Shown here one piece after another: positions 40,192-51,557 of a DNA stretch of 64,000 nucleotides. A program made the position numbers and the translations under genes. The stretch spans positions 2,120,501 through 2,184,500 of the forward strand of contig JAGUCH010000002.1 in the NCBI GenBank assembly GCA_019096065.1, given 5' to 3'. The DNA is from Paracyclopina nana. Lineage: Eukaryota > Arthropoda > Copepoda > Cyclopoida > Cyclopettidae. The notes beneath the pieces are model-generated. The model saw nothing but the letters and a program-made list of their open reading frames with translations. It did no database searches and was not told the origin of the DNA. Every line of letters starts with the position of its first letter. Positions within the stretch are counted from its first letter, which is position 1.

Positions 40192-40585
40192 GTGGCCACT
40201 CGTGTCCGCAGGGTGGTCCATTAAATTGCCACCCTGTTTTGTGTTGACCAGGTGTCACTTTTTTGATGGGACAACTCGATGATGATAATGATTTCAATCC
40301 AGATGGACAAATAGCTGAATGCTCCTACGACCCATGCTCGCCTGCGTTCGCGGGGTTATCATCAACTGCAAGAATTAGGGTGACTACTCTGAAAAAGGGG
40401 TGGAGCGCTCAATTAGCTTCTAATTAATGCCTTTTCCCCCTAGGGAATTCGCATTACATTAGGAGTTGGCTTACATTGCAAAATGAAGGTTGACTACGTA
40501 CACTTTATGAAAATACATTATTATCTATAATAAGGCTTGACCGCTCGCAGCTTGTTTATTTTTAAAGCGCGCGCGCGGATAATAA

Positions 40586-40820
40586 CTCGCGCTCTTTGCT
40601 GGCCGGCCTAAAACCAAAACAATTAAAGACTGCTTTATAATAGCAAAATAGTGCAAAGTATCAATGAACAATATTCTCACTTTTCTGAAAAGCGAAAACT
40701 AACTATTTTCCTTCGAGCCAATAGAGCCATGTTTAGTTGTTTACTCTTAATAAGAGCGCCCGCCGCGTGCGCGCAGAAAATTACGCGCGCTCTTTGCAGG
40801 CCAGCGAAAAACAAACCGAT
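40586..40820. repeat. Two diverged copies of a GC-rich block
   Basis: CGCGCTCTTTGCTGGCCGGC (about 40588) and CGCGCTCTTTGCAGGCCAGC (about 40785) are in direct orientation, each preceded by a GCGCGC tract and followed by AAAAACAAA-like sequence. Confidence 0.65.
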
Positions 40821-41218
40821 AAAGTTGGAACGCCTCAGCTCTTACATTGAAGAAAAGCAACAATGTGCATAGTTACTTTTCAATTGGATAGTTTGCTTTG
40901 CAACCAAAAGTAGATGTTGACATTTCTTGGCATTGACTTAATGTTGGAATGAATGCAATTGATCTGATCTCGATGGAGATATCATCATCATCCTGAGAGG
41001 GGGATTAAGATCAACCGATCTCGAGAGGTTGAAGTTAATTTCTGGACGCCCAGTTCAACTGTCAAACATTAGCAGCAAATGGGTAGGAGAAGCAGCAGTG
41101 GCAATTTAGCACGCGCTACGTACGCTGCAGTAATCCATAAACCACTTCTACGGCTGCTGTTGAATCAGTTCCATTTGGCACCTCGAAGGATCACCATCAG
41201 CACCACAGCAAACACACA

Positions 41219-44200
41219 ATGTGCCACTTCACTCTTTCACAAGCTGGAAAATGGGCATTGGGTCTCTTGTCAGTGGCTTTGATTTTGGTCACCATTGGAC
41301 TCACCTGCAGCATCTTCATCCTCAGAGCAACGACGCCAAAATTCAATCAGGTAAGAGCCAAACTTTTTGTCAAGGCAATAAGGGATGCCAAAAAAAGTTG
41401 AAGAGTGTGTGCGCAACATTTTTGACCAGGAAGTGTGAAACTGCATTTTTTGCCACTTATACAAATCTCGCAAAAAAGGGATAGATGCAAACAAAACGGT
41501 TTTTCAGCTATGCTTGATTTTTATGGCTAAAACCTGACTTAATTTTCAGGAAAGCCTAGCAAATATTTTTCACTAAAACTGTAGAAGAATTCTGAAGAGA
41601 TGGCTTAATGAAAAATCTTGCAAATTAGAGGTTTTTAAAAAATATATATATTTTTAACACTGCATTGGTCCTTTAGTTCAAAAGTCAATCAAGGGCTACT
41701 ATAATGGGCTGTGGCTTTTATTTAGGCTATCTAATTCATGAATGGCAAAACTGCATTGGGCAATTTATGCCATTAAAGCGTTGAAGGGCAGACGTTTTCT
41801 TCGCTGAGAGCTATTTAATAGTATCATAATTAATGATGATGAACTAATCCTTAGACCAGTGACTCCATATCAAGATTATCTCTTCTTGTCGTCGAAAATT
41901 TTCGTTGTACAGTAGCAAATCTGATGGATGTATAGTAAAAATGGCGTCTAGACACGCCTTTTATCTAGCCAAGATCAAGGATAAAAATTACGCCAAAATG
42001 TCTGAATTCAGGACTGACGCCAGGTCGTCAACACTCCATCATTAGCGAATTATTGATGCAAGGCCCATAAATAAAATTACGTCAACTGAAAACCTAATAA
42101 AATGTCTAAGTGCTCATTAGAGCGTGAGAGATGTTGTCAATCACGCCTAAGAGTTATATATGGCTTTATGCAGTGGGAGATTTCAACGCGTGGTGGGGAT
42201 GTTTTGCAAACTATGTCGATCAGGATCAGGCATTGTGGTTTTCCATGATTAATTGGTGGTCCGAAACTCAGTACTACTACTACTTTTAGGATAATCAATC
42301 GAATAACTGTCACTACTAGTATAGCAGCAGCTTGCACGTGTTGCCCATAAAATAATCCCCATCTTCTTCACCAGCACCAGCTGGTGCAATTTTACAATAA
42401 GCCCACGTAAATCACTCCACATTTCCTGCTCCCCATTCAGCACATTTTTACCCATACTTCCCGATGGTTGGGGTCAAAACACTTTATTTCCCCTTAATGA
42501 CGTACCCTTTAGCTTCTTCCTCATGCAAAAACGTCTTGGCCAATTGACACTTGACCCTTGCAGAATTTATTGCGGATTAATGATGGCAGCCAAATCCACA
42601 CCCTAAATAATAATCGTTTCCCACGCCCAAGTGGCCAAGGGAGGAAACCCACCTGCACCACTGTGGACAAATTGATTGACTAAAAAATGTTTTCTTCTCC
42701 ACCAGGAGCACAAAATCGTGAATCGCAACCTGCTCAAATCCGGTGAAGAAAGTTTGGCAGAGCGAGGTCGCATGTGGATCGAGGAGGTGGCATCGAGTCA
42801 GGATCAGGTGATGGATCCCAAAACGATTGGCATCGATGTCATCTACACGCCGTGGTCGCCGTGGTCCGGATGCAAGAAAAAGTGCAAGCAAGTGCGACGA
42901 AGATATTGCACCGTGCCCACCATTTGCGGCAGCAACGTCCTCAAGGAGGAGCGGCCGTGCCAAAAAGGCCGCTGTCAGAAGAAGCTCAACTTTCACATAG
43001 TCAAAAGGCGGAAATTGTCGCGGAGGGCTCGCGGAATGCTCAAGTTCAACCGGGCTTTCTACACACGTTGGTCCAGATGGAGCACGTGTTCGACGACGTG
43101 CAAAACGTCCAGAACGAGGTATTTGCAGCGTCTTACTCTCCATTCATAGGTTTCTGGGCTCATTCCGGATTTTTCCAGGTCCTGCAAATTCTCCATGGTC
43201 TGTGGCACGAGCACCATTCACGAGGAGGCCTACTGCTACACAGACGGCTCCAAATGCGAGCAGTGGTACAAGGAGGGCAAATCGCTGAGGCATGCGGACA
43301 AATACAACGAAAATGACGTCCTGGACACGCCCACAAGTGACATCACTCACTCGCCTGACATGAAAGGCCATGCAGTGCAGGACCAGTGTGGAGTGCAGCA
43401 AATGTCTGGCCCCTTCTCGAACCCCCCATGGGCCTTGAGAATCATTGGTGAGTTCTTCTTTTAAATATGTTATTTAGGCCATTTTTGACATGATTTCTTT
43501 TTTGTAGGTGGCAGAGAATCGTCCAGAGGAAATTGGCCTTGGCAGGTGGCCATTTTGAACAAGTACAGAGAGGTCTTTTGCGGTGGAACCATCGTGGCTC
43601 CAGGATGGGTTTTGACTGCTGCCCACTGCATTAGAAAGCATCTCTTCGTCAGACTTGGCGAGCACGACCTCGTCGTCAAAGAGGTAATTTTTTTAATGGC
43701 TGGAATTAGCCAAAAAAATAGCTATATAAAATATTGTGGTTTTCGTAGGGATCTGAGATCGAGCATTTGGTGGAGAAAGTTGTGCAGCATCCTGACTACA
43801 ATCCGGACACAGTGGACAATGATGTGGCTCTCTTGAGGATTTCCACGAGTGAAGATGATGACTTGTTTGGAGACTCCATTTTCGGCCTTGGATACAACAA
43901 GAAGAGGAACGGGAGGAGGAGCAAGCACAGCAAGAAAAATTCCATCGGGTCTTTCTCACCAGCTTGCTTACCAGAGCAAGATGAGGAGCTGCCAACCAAC
44001 GCTCACTGCACAATTGTTGGCTGGGGCAAGGAGAAGAATTCCCACGTTTATGGCACTGACGTTCTGCACGAGGCAGAGGTGATTTGAACAAAGCCCACCA
44101 AGAGATCACGTAGATAACGTTTTAATTTTATGCTGCAGATTCCGATTGTTCCCAAGGAAGAATGTGAGAATGTCTACAAGGATTACTACATCAGCAAGAA

Positions 44201-44411
44201 CATGTTTTGCGCTGGCTACAAAGGTGGCAGAATTGACTCTTGTGCCGGAGACTCCGGAGGGCCTTTGTTGTGCAAAAAGGATGGGAGGTGGACCATCTTT
44301 GGCATCACCAGTTTCGGTGAGGGGTGCGGCCAACAGGGCAAATATGGCATCTATGCCAAAGTGCCCAACTACACCAACTGGATACGAAGCGTAGTCTCCA
44401 GAGTTTACTAA
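41219..44411 (+). CDS. Type II transmembrane trypsin-like serine protease with thrombospondin-1-like modules, 530 aa
   Basis: Six coding exons: 41219-41350, 42706-43118, 43179-43447, 43508-43683, 43749-44078, 44139-44411; 531 codons with stop. An N-terminal signal anchor ([20 protein letters not shown]) implies type II topology. Two Trp/Cys-rich modules resemble thrombospondin type 1 repeats ([14 protein letters not shown] and [14 protein letters not shown]). The protease domain begins at R269|IIGG (activation cleavage) and has the triad His312 (LTAAHC), Asp355 (NDVALL) and Ser479 (GDSGGP). Asp473 at the S1 pocket predicts cleavage after Arg or Lys. A Lys/Arg-rich insertion ([14 protein letters not shown]) sits between strands. 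The start ATG is chosen because it opens the anchor exon. Such enzymes act at the cell surface in matrix or morphogen processing; the actual substrate is unknown. Confidence 0.9.
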
Positions 44412-44513
44412 GGATGGTGAGCTTGCTGTCAACTGCCTGTGATCCTCAACTAGCAACCTGCTTCGATTTTGTGAAGATTTCTTAAAAATTGTAGTCATTT
44501 TAACATTAATGAT

Positions 44514-44519
44514 AATAAA
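44514..44519 (+). terminator. Poly(A) signal of the protease gene
   Basis: AATAAA 103 bases after the TAA stop. Confidence 0.65.
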
Positions 44520-44602
44520 GAGTATTTATATGCGAAACAATCATCATCATTAAGGAAAATAATGCGAATCCGGATAATCTGGGGAGATCACACACAGAGT
44601 AG

Positions 44603-46343
44603 TTATAACAATTCTGCAGTTTCCAGGGTTTTCATGTACACATATGAAAAAGCTGCCATGAGAAACATGCAGTCACACCTGTCTAGCACACCCCCATGAC
44701 CAGGGATGAAGCTGCCAAAATTCTGCAGCAAATAAAAAAGAATTGGAACATGGTAAAAAAGGAGTATTGATGATTACCTTCCGTTTACAAGCTCTTTTGA
44801 GGCCAGAGGCCAGAAAGCCTCCAAAAGGGCCCACCAAGCTTGAAAATAAACTCGTCAGGAATCCATGAAACAAGAAAGGATACCAAGAAACTGTAAAAGC
44901 ACCAACCTGCCAAACATGAAATATAGCTAGTTATCAGCTTAATTAAAGATGGGCTCACTGTTAATTTGGACGGTGTGAAAATTGCCTTGGGCTGACAAGC
45001 AGACACAGTGAAAATGTCATTTGCAAAAGGAGCAAGCACCAATTCATTGATAAAGTTTGAATTTGTCTCCACTGGACAAACCATGTAGGGTGACATGAGG
45101 AAGTAGGTAAAAATGGTCCCAGTTATGACGGTGAGGATCCCACCTCCAATGAACCCTTCCTTGGTCTTCTTTGGGCTCACTTTGATCAGGGGAGTTTTCC
45201 CTCCAAAAAAGCCAACCATGTAAGCAGCAATGTCATTGATGGTGATTGTGGCCATTGGTAAAACATACCAAATCATGCCACCTTTGAACATGGCTGAATT
45301 CATTAAATGGCCAGGAAGGGCAAAGAAAAGGATCCACATGTGACACCAAGCAAATAGTGCATACCTTTTCATTGCAATAATAATTTTTTTGAATGTAAGA
45401 AAAATAAGGTGGAAAATTGCATACCTTTTCATGTATTGCTTCTCCTTCATGGTGAGGACAAAAACCATGATGAGGCCCAAATAGAGGCTGAACCCAATGG
45501 CAAGTTGGTACTTGAGCATAAAAGCCAGAATGGGGAAATTGCCCACTTGAACAGAACTGCTTTTCAAGTCTTCACCCATGATGATCCAATGGATGACAAA
45601 AAATAGAGCTTTGCACCACACACCCATGCACTTGTCCCTCACATCACAAATGTACTGGGCTAACCGAAACACCTCTGAGAAGCAAGCATACTCCACCAAA
45701 TAAGTCTGTAATTACACTCATAATGCAACAGCAAAAAAAAATATCTAAATTCAAGCCTACCAAGGAAAGTAATCCAATTGGGCCTAATGAGACCAAGGCT
45801 GAAAATCCTGATATCAAAAGTGACCCAGAAATCACTCTGGTTATCCAATTTCTCCACCTATTAAAAAATAAATAAAATAATGTAGTAACTAAAAAATTAC
45901 TTTTTTTGATAAATGATCAGTTTACCTGGGTGGCAACTTTGCCAAGGCATGATCAGCCAAATCCAGCACAGTTTGAGGTATGAGTGGTTCAGGTTCTTCT
46001 TGAGCATAGTCCTGTTCATCCAGGATGTCCCCTTCACAAGCGGAATCAGTGTCATGGCCTTCTTGCAGAGCATGATCAGCTTGGCTCTGTAATCAAAACA
46101 CTTGTTGCACATCATTACACATTATGTGAATATGAGCATGCTATCTATTTTTGTTGCTACACGAAAAGTTGCACCTACCAGGCTGGAAGTTGCACTTAAA
46201 TCAAGGTCATCCTCGTAATCATCGTCATTCTGCTGATGTTGAGGGATTTTCTGTTTGCTCGCTTTATCTGTTGAAGCCACAAATCGGGCTGCCATGCTGC
46301 TGCATGCTTTTGTATCACATTGTTTCAGCAAAGAATCTTCCAT
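44603..46343 (-). CDS. CdsA: Phosphatidate cytidylyltransferase (CDP-diacylglycerol synthase), 452 aa
   Basis: Seven exons: 46343-46179, 46086-45926, 45857-45761, 45705-45425, 45364-44959, 44906-44778, 44722-44603; 453 codons with stop. An acidic cytosolic N terminus precedes [12 protein letters not shown] and multiple membrane helices. Strong family blocks: [28 protein letters not shown] and, near the C terminus, [14 protein letters not shown] and [11 protein letters not shown]. It makes CDP-diacylglycerol from phosphatidate and CTP in the ER, feeding phosphatidylinositol synthesis, and in flies supports phototransduction. In the signature S-x-x-K-R-x(4)-K-D...HGG-x-x-D-R-x-D, the K-D Asp is Asn (KRKNFG) and the residue after DR is Cys. 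The gene is tail-to-tail with the protease gene, 191 bp apart. Confidence 0.95.
45358..45432 (-). repeat. 15-bp direct repeat spanning both splice sites of a 60-bp intron
   Basis: ATGAAAAGGTATGCA on the minus strand occurs at 45432-45418 and 45372-45358. The first copy gives the donor (AAAAG|GTATGC), the second the acceptor (AAAAG|GTATGC) of the CdsA intron 45365-45424. Confidence 0.85.
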
Positions 46344-46780
46344 TTTCTTTATGCACGAATTGAAGCAGTTGACAAGCAATAAGGGTGGTATGCATATGCA
46401 GTAACGAAACTAATAAGGCTTCATGTTGCTAAGAAACGAGGAAAATAACTAAACAATTTGCGTTTTTACTCAGCCTGATAAAATGGCAGGTCAAATTCAC
46501 CTGCTTGCCTACTTGACTTTACTCTAATAGAGCAGAGTTTTCAAGTGGCCCAGTGGGAATCAAAGGACACGATGGAAATTTGAAAAATCACTAAACCTAA
46601 CTGAACTTTGAATTAACTTTGATGAAAACTGATGAATTATGAAGACATCAAAATGTTTTTGCCCTTTGAAATGTGAACTAGTTAGATTAGAGTTTGAGCC
46701 ATAAAAGGCTGATAATTAAATAAATAGTCGTGTATTTATTAGCAGTATATAGTAAATTAAATTGGCACTAGTTAGGCGGG
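46344..46780. other. Short spacer between CdsA promoter and second Spätzle-like gene
   Basis: No exon. Contains the Spätzle-like poly(A) signal at 46735-46740. Confidence 0.5.
46735..46740 (-). terminator. Poly(A) signal of the second Spätzle-like gene
   Basis: AATAAA on the minus strand, about 40 bases past the TAA stop at 46781-46783. Confidence 0.6.
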
Positions 46781-49595
46781 TTACTTTTTTCTCGGCGTTT
46801 GGCCAACACTACCACTATTTCCATTCGCTAGATTGAACCCCAAAACAGGGGAATTTCCATAGAAAAAGTGGTCAGCTGCTTCCTCAACTTCTTCTAGGGC
46901 TTCCACTGCAGCATTCATGTCTTCCATGGGCATTTTCCGATCTTTCCTTGCCATCTCGAGCAACAAGGCTTGCTTGGCTTCATAGGGCAGGAGAGCGGGA
47001 ATATTTTTCACTGTGTCGCCATTATTATCCTTGTCATCTTCAGCAGAGTGATCAATGGAAACCTCTTCATTCACTGAAGAATAGTCAATTTTGGGCTTCC
47101 TGTGATGCTTGGCCAAAAACTCATCTCCCACATTATAGCACTTGCCTGTGAATCAAAATCATAGGTTTTTTTTGGGTGCACAATTAATAACTAAAGAAGT
47201 TATCAACTTACATATGCAGTAAGAGGGGAATCTGAACCAGTCACTGAAAATCCCCCTGCATTCATTGTTGGGGTCAAATGCTAATAGTCTATGAAGTCTG
47301 TATTGCTGCTCACACCTGCAGCCTTTTCTGCAGAGCATCTCCTCAAATTCATACCTTTTTTGAGGGGGGAAAAGTGAAATTTTAATTTTATACCAAAATC
47401 ACATGGATAAAGCTTACTTGCAAGTCTCCATATGGATATACTGCTCAAATGGGTACAAGTTGAGGAGTGCCAAGACTTGATCTCTGGTATTGTTGGCCCA
47501 ATAAGGAGCAAAGACTTCTTCTTTCACAGGGCAGGCATTTCTGCAATTATCATACAAGTTAGAAAGTGAGTGCTGCTAACAAGAAATCGTGAAATTGCAC
47601 TTGAGAGTGAACTTCCCCCCTCAACCTTAAATGGGTATAATAGTTCTATAGAAAGTTGGAAATTGATAGAAAGTGAAAATACTTGCATTGATTCGCCAGA
47701 GTATGCCAACTCTTCCATCTCCTCTGACTCCTCCTCTTCATACTCTTCAAAGTACTCTTCTTCATCAGTGGCTGCCTCAGTGGTCTGCTCTTCAGCCATG
47801 GTGACTCCAGCATTGCTTCCATTCATGACATCAGCCAAAAGCTGAGACAAAGGAATGCCACCATCTTTTCCTTCCATTGGCAGATCTGTGGTAGTGTCAT
47901 CTGCCTCAGTCATGGTCACATCTAAATGCCAATAATTTTTAAAATTCTAATAAAATGAATTATGTGCAGGCCTTACCATCTAAGGACTGGGTTGTCATGG
48001 GGGAATTGCCCATGGTTGTGGTAGGATTTGGCATCTTGGTGCTCTCTTCATAGAATGAATTGGCTGTGGTTGTTACTGGACTAGGAGACTCTGATGTAGT
48101 GGCTGTAAAGTTCACCATAAACAGACGTAAAAATGCAGGGTTTTTTCATAAAATCAATTATTTACCAAATACTGAAGATGTGGATGAAGTAGTGCTAGTC
48201 TCTACTTTGACACGTGGTTGCTCTTCTGACGGCTTCGTTTTGACTATTTTGCGTTTGACTTTAATCTTGACGCGATCAACAACCTGAAAATATTTGCCAC
48301 AATCATTCAGAGCAAGTCGTGCCGGGCCAACCAGATTTGTGCGTGATTTTAAGAAGCGCCCTCTACAATGCCAAAATTGTTTTGTCATGTTTGATACGCG
48401 TAAATTGTAGAGGGCGCTGCTCGGCTCAAAATGATTTGTAGGCGACCCAGCTGGAATTTTTCTTGCGTACTTTCAAGCCTAATAAAGCTCTTAGGAAACC
48501 TGAGAAAAGTCGCCTTACCGGCTCTTTGGCGCTTTGAACTGTGGCTAATCCAGAGCCCACTCTGATGTTGTATTCCAGGCTGGAGAAAATGTCGGGCATG
48601 AATCCACCGCCAAAAGCACTGCTTGTCTCCTCGTGACTATGGTGCTCTTCGAAAAGGGAGGAGGTTGACATAGATGATCTCATTTGCCTATAAACTGAAT
48701 TGGACTCCATGTCACCGTACATCCTGCGCATCAGGGCCCTGTTCTCCTCCTTGAACCTCCAGATGGCAGCTCTGCGATTACATCAATGATAAATTCAAAG
48801 AATCGGCTACTTTTAAGCCTAGAAAATTACTCTGGGTAGGCAGGCCCCTTTTGCTTGCAGTACAGGGTTTTCGACATATCACAAGGGATTTTTTTGAGGA
48901 GCCTGGACTCTCTTTTGTTTTCGAAATAACGATCACAGCTCATGAACTCATCGCCAGACCCGGAGACGAGAAGTGTACAATGCACCACCTGGAAAGCAGA
49001 AGAAAGGGAGGCCAAATTACTGTAGATCCTGGATTGCGTCACAATGCATAAAGCATAGCAAAAAATGGAATCCTTTGGTAATGGCCTAGACCTATTTTCT
49101 CTTTAAAGCTACATAAATGAATCAAGTGATCAAGGTCGTCGATGATGATCCTTTAAGCTCTGTAAAATGGAAAACAAGTTTCTAATGGATTCTAATGGAA
49201 TCAAGAAGAGAACCTTGAATAGTTATCTGCTATTTTTACATTTATGGCTGCAGCTAGTGCTGCAGTAGCACGAGGTTTTCTGGTGAAAGTTGGTAATGAG
49301 TGCTTGGCCCCATTTGAGCTATAATGTGGCACAGCTGATGAAGAACTGGCTTTGGGCTGGATTTTCTCTTTGCATCATCACCATACCTGTGCAATTAACG
49401 TCTTCTCCAGCTTTGCACAGGTATGATTTTGGCCCACTGACTCAGAAAAACTACAACGCTGCCGCTACGTACTGCCAAATATGCTGCTATAATATATACC
49501 TGTGTATAATATATACCTGTGTAACCTCTAAGTAATTGTTCACTTACCACCAGAAGAAGGGTGGAGGCGATGATTAGTTTTATGCTCGGTTGCAT
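46781..49595 (-). CDS. Second Spätzle/neurotrophin-family ligand precursor, 534 aa
   Basis: Nine exons: 49595-49548, 48988-48831, 48771-48519, 48283-48166, 48102-47977, 47921-47683, 47572-47418, 47354-47212, 47145-46781; 535 codons with stop. The acceptor at 47572 was chosen because it alone restores phase and adds the Cys pair NCRNACP. Signal peptide [12 protein letters not shown]. The pro-region has [21 protein letters not shown] and [12 protein letters not shown], as in spz3/spz4-type precursors, then a Thr-rich and very acidic linker ([15 protein letters not shown]). The knot (about residues 320-420) has [52 protein letters not shown], followed by a 115-residue tail rich in Lys and Glu. 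These ligands act on Toll-type receptors in immunity or neural development after cleavage; the receptor here is unknown. Confidence 0.88.
48355..48369 (-). promoter_or_regulatory. CTCF-like motif, left member of an inverted pair
   Basis: Minus strand reads ATTGTAGAGGGCGCT; it is an exact 15-bp inverted copy of 48404-48418, within the intron 48284-48518. Confidence 0.5.
48404..48418 (+). promoter_or_regulatory. CTCF-like motif, right member of an inverted pair
   Basis: ATTGTAGAGGGCGCT; the pair points outward and is spaced by 34 bp. Confidence 0.5.
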
Positions 49596-50960
49596 TTTAA
49601 TTTATCCTTCTCTTCTTCTTCTGCGATTGTGGTGAATTTGTTTTTGGCAAATAACCAGCTGCCTCCTCATGGTTTCATCTTATTTTGAGTCCTGGCAGAA
49701 CTTCACTGCACTTGTGTAGTGAAAAGCTCGCGGGCCGCGCGAGACGTATTTACCGTAGATGCCCCCAACTCAGGCGCAGTTCTTGAGGTGGGCGCCTTTT
49801 GATTATGGGGGGCCCACCGCGAGTAGGTAGCTCCGACTCACTAATTCGTGGGAAAAAGTAGGCCAAGGACTTGTTGGTCAAAACTTGGACTGTTGCACGA
49901 AGAAAAGAAGTAAAAAAAAACGTGCCACGACCGCTACACGCCGAGTTATTCGGGCTGGCTTCGCTGCAGCCGCCGCGCTTCTTTCTTGTGGGAAAGATTT
50001 CACTCTCACTCTCCTACATATTGTACCAACCCTCATGGCTCTTTATGTAATTTTGAAATGACAATATTTTCATTTCTTGGCTTGCTTCTTCAGTTTTTCC
50101 GTCAGTCATGGCAGCAATTGATTAATGCCGGTTTTGTACTCAACGCGCCCGCAAAGGAAACTTTCCTATTCACGGTATTTCCTTTGCTAGCTATTTTCAA
50201 AGTAGCCTCACTTTAAGTGAATTTCTCAATAAATTATTGCATCAAAACATTTGACGCAATGATTTTTTAATGTTTCTTTAAGTTCATTAATAGCAAAAAT
50301 TTGACTATGATGAGTTTGGTAATGTTACGGTAATGTTTAAGAGCTCATGAGAGGTTTAGTGATTTGTCAACTTATTCTTCTGCTAATTTTATGCTTTTTC
50401 TACCATCAATCAAGATTTGGAATTGAATAGCGAAGAAAAAGATCTTTAAGATATGCGTTTAGGGCAACCACTTTTCTCTGGAATGTCGAATATCAATAGT
50501 TTAGCCAGAAACCTTGAAAAATGTTGCTGTAAGCATTAAAAAAGCAGCTTTTCTAATCTGGCTTGAATAAAGGCAACCATCAATGTATAAAAAGTTTCTT
50601 AGAATCGAGAGCAAGGTCGTAAGTTACAAAAAAATTTACCTGAACCGGATTCAAACTAAATCAGCTAGAAATTCCAATAATAAGGGTAGAATTTTGAAAA
50701 GGGTGAGCGTTATCATTGCATATTTTACCCCCACGCACGCGTCTCAAAGTTGAGTCCCATTGTATGCAATTTCGAATTACGCCCCAAGCCACGCCCACTG
50801 TCTTTACTATAACACATGATTAAAAAGACACTTTGCAGCCTTCAATTGTACGCCTTTTGTGCTTTTTCTTGATTTATTGCCACTCGGATTAGTCAAGGAA
50901 ATGGAAGAAGTTCATCTGGTACACAAGGCTTATTATAATTAACGTAGTAAGCGAATTAGG
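49596..50960. other. Intergenic spacer
   Basis: Promoter side of the second Spätzle-like gene and 3' flank of the LITAF gene. GC-rich patch near 49720-49980. No exon recognised. Confidence 0.5.
50873..50878 (-). terminator. Poly(A) signal of the LITAF-domain gene
   Basis: AATAAA on the minus strand, about 85 bases past the stop. Confidence 0.5.
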
Positions 50961-51557
50961 TCATTTCTTCCATCCCTTGTATTTTCCCAATAAGGTGTTA
51001 CAGTTGGAGCAGTAATGCTCAGTCACATTCAACGGGTTGCAACAAAAGGGCACAAGACAGCAAGGCCAGCATCTGAAAAGGTAAAATGTGCAGGATTTGG
51101 CATATATGGTATTTTCAAAATTAAAACTTTACACAAAAATGCACATGAGGGCGCAAATGGCCCATGTGAGGGTGGAGGGTCCGGTTTTTGTCCGAGTTGT
51201 GATGTGCTGCTGGCATTGGAAACAGGTTAATGTCACTGGCCCGTCAGAGAGCTCAGTGGGGACAACCAGCTGAGTTGCGACAGGGGGCGGGGCCTTGTGC
51301 TGAGGTCCAACATCTGCAAAACAATACGCATGCATGGACTGAATTTATAAAATATCTTTGGCGATTCTAGTTTACTCAAGGCGTTGTTTGGTGGTTGATT
51401 TGTGTATTATATGGTGGAAATGCTGCACAACAGGTGTTAGTTTTATGTACTCACGATGACTCCAAGCTGGAGGTGGATTGGCACCATACAATTTGCTAGT
51501 ACTTGTTCCACTTTGCAAACTGCCATTTTGGGAGAGATCATGTGCAGAATTGGACAT
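50961..51557 (-). CDS. LITAF-domain (LPS-induced TNF factor-like) protein, 131 aa
   Basis: Three coding exons: 51557-51455, 51313-51133, 51072-50961; 132 codons with stop. A Pro-rich N-terminal half (GANPPPAW, KAPPPVATQ) precedes the LITAF domain: first knuckle TCFQCQQHITTRT, the in-plane hydrophobic stretch TWAICALMCIFV followed by CWPCCLVPFC, then HYCSNCNTLLGKYKGWKK with the second Cys pair. The family sits on the cytosolic face of late endosomes/lysosomes, zinc joining the two knuckles. Length matches small arthropod members. The gene may have an upstream non-coding exon. Confidence 0.93.

Larger units (their letters stand above)
39824..41218. other. Divergent spacer between cadherin-like and protease genes
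   Basis: Contains both promoters, a CGT trinucleotide run at 40160-40191 and two related GC-rich blocks near 40566-40615 and 40757-40820. No gene recognised. Confidence 0.5.

Noticed and set aside
42577-43143. 188-codon minus-strand frame opposite the protease exon
   Set aside because: Antisense shadow of the thrombospondin-like exon 42706-43118, whose plus-strand reading gives clear Cys/Trp modules.
43693-44498. Minus-strand frames over the protease domain
   Set aside because: Opposite strand of a verified triad-bearing protease.
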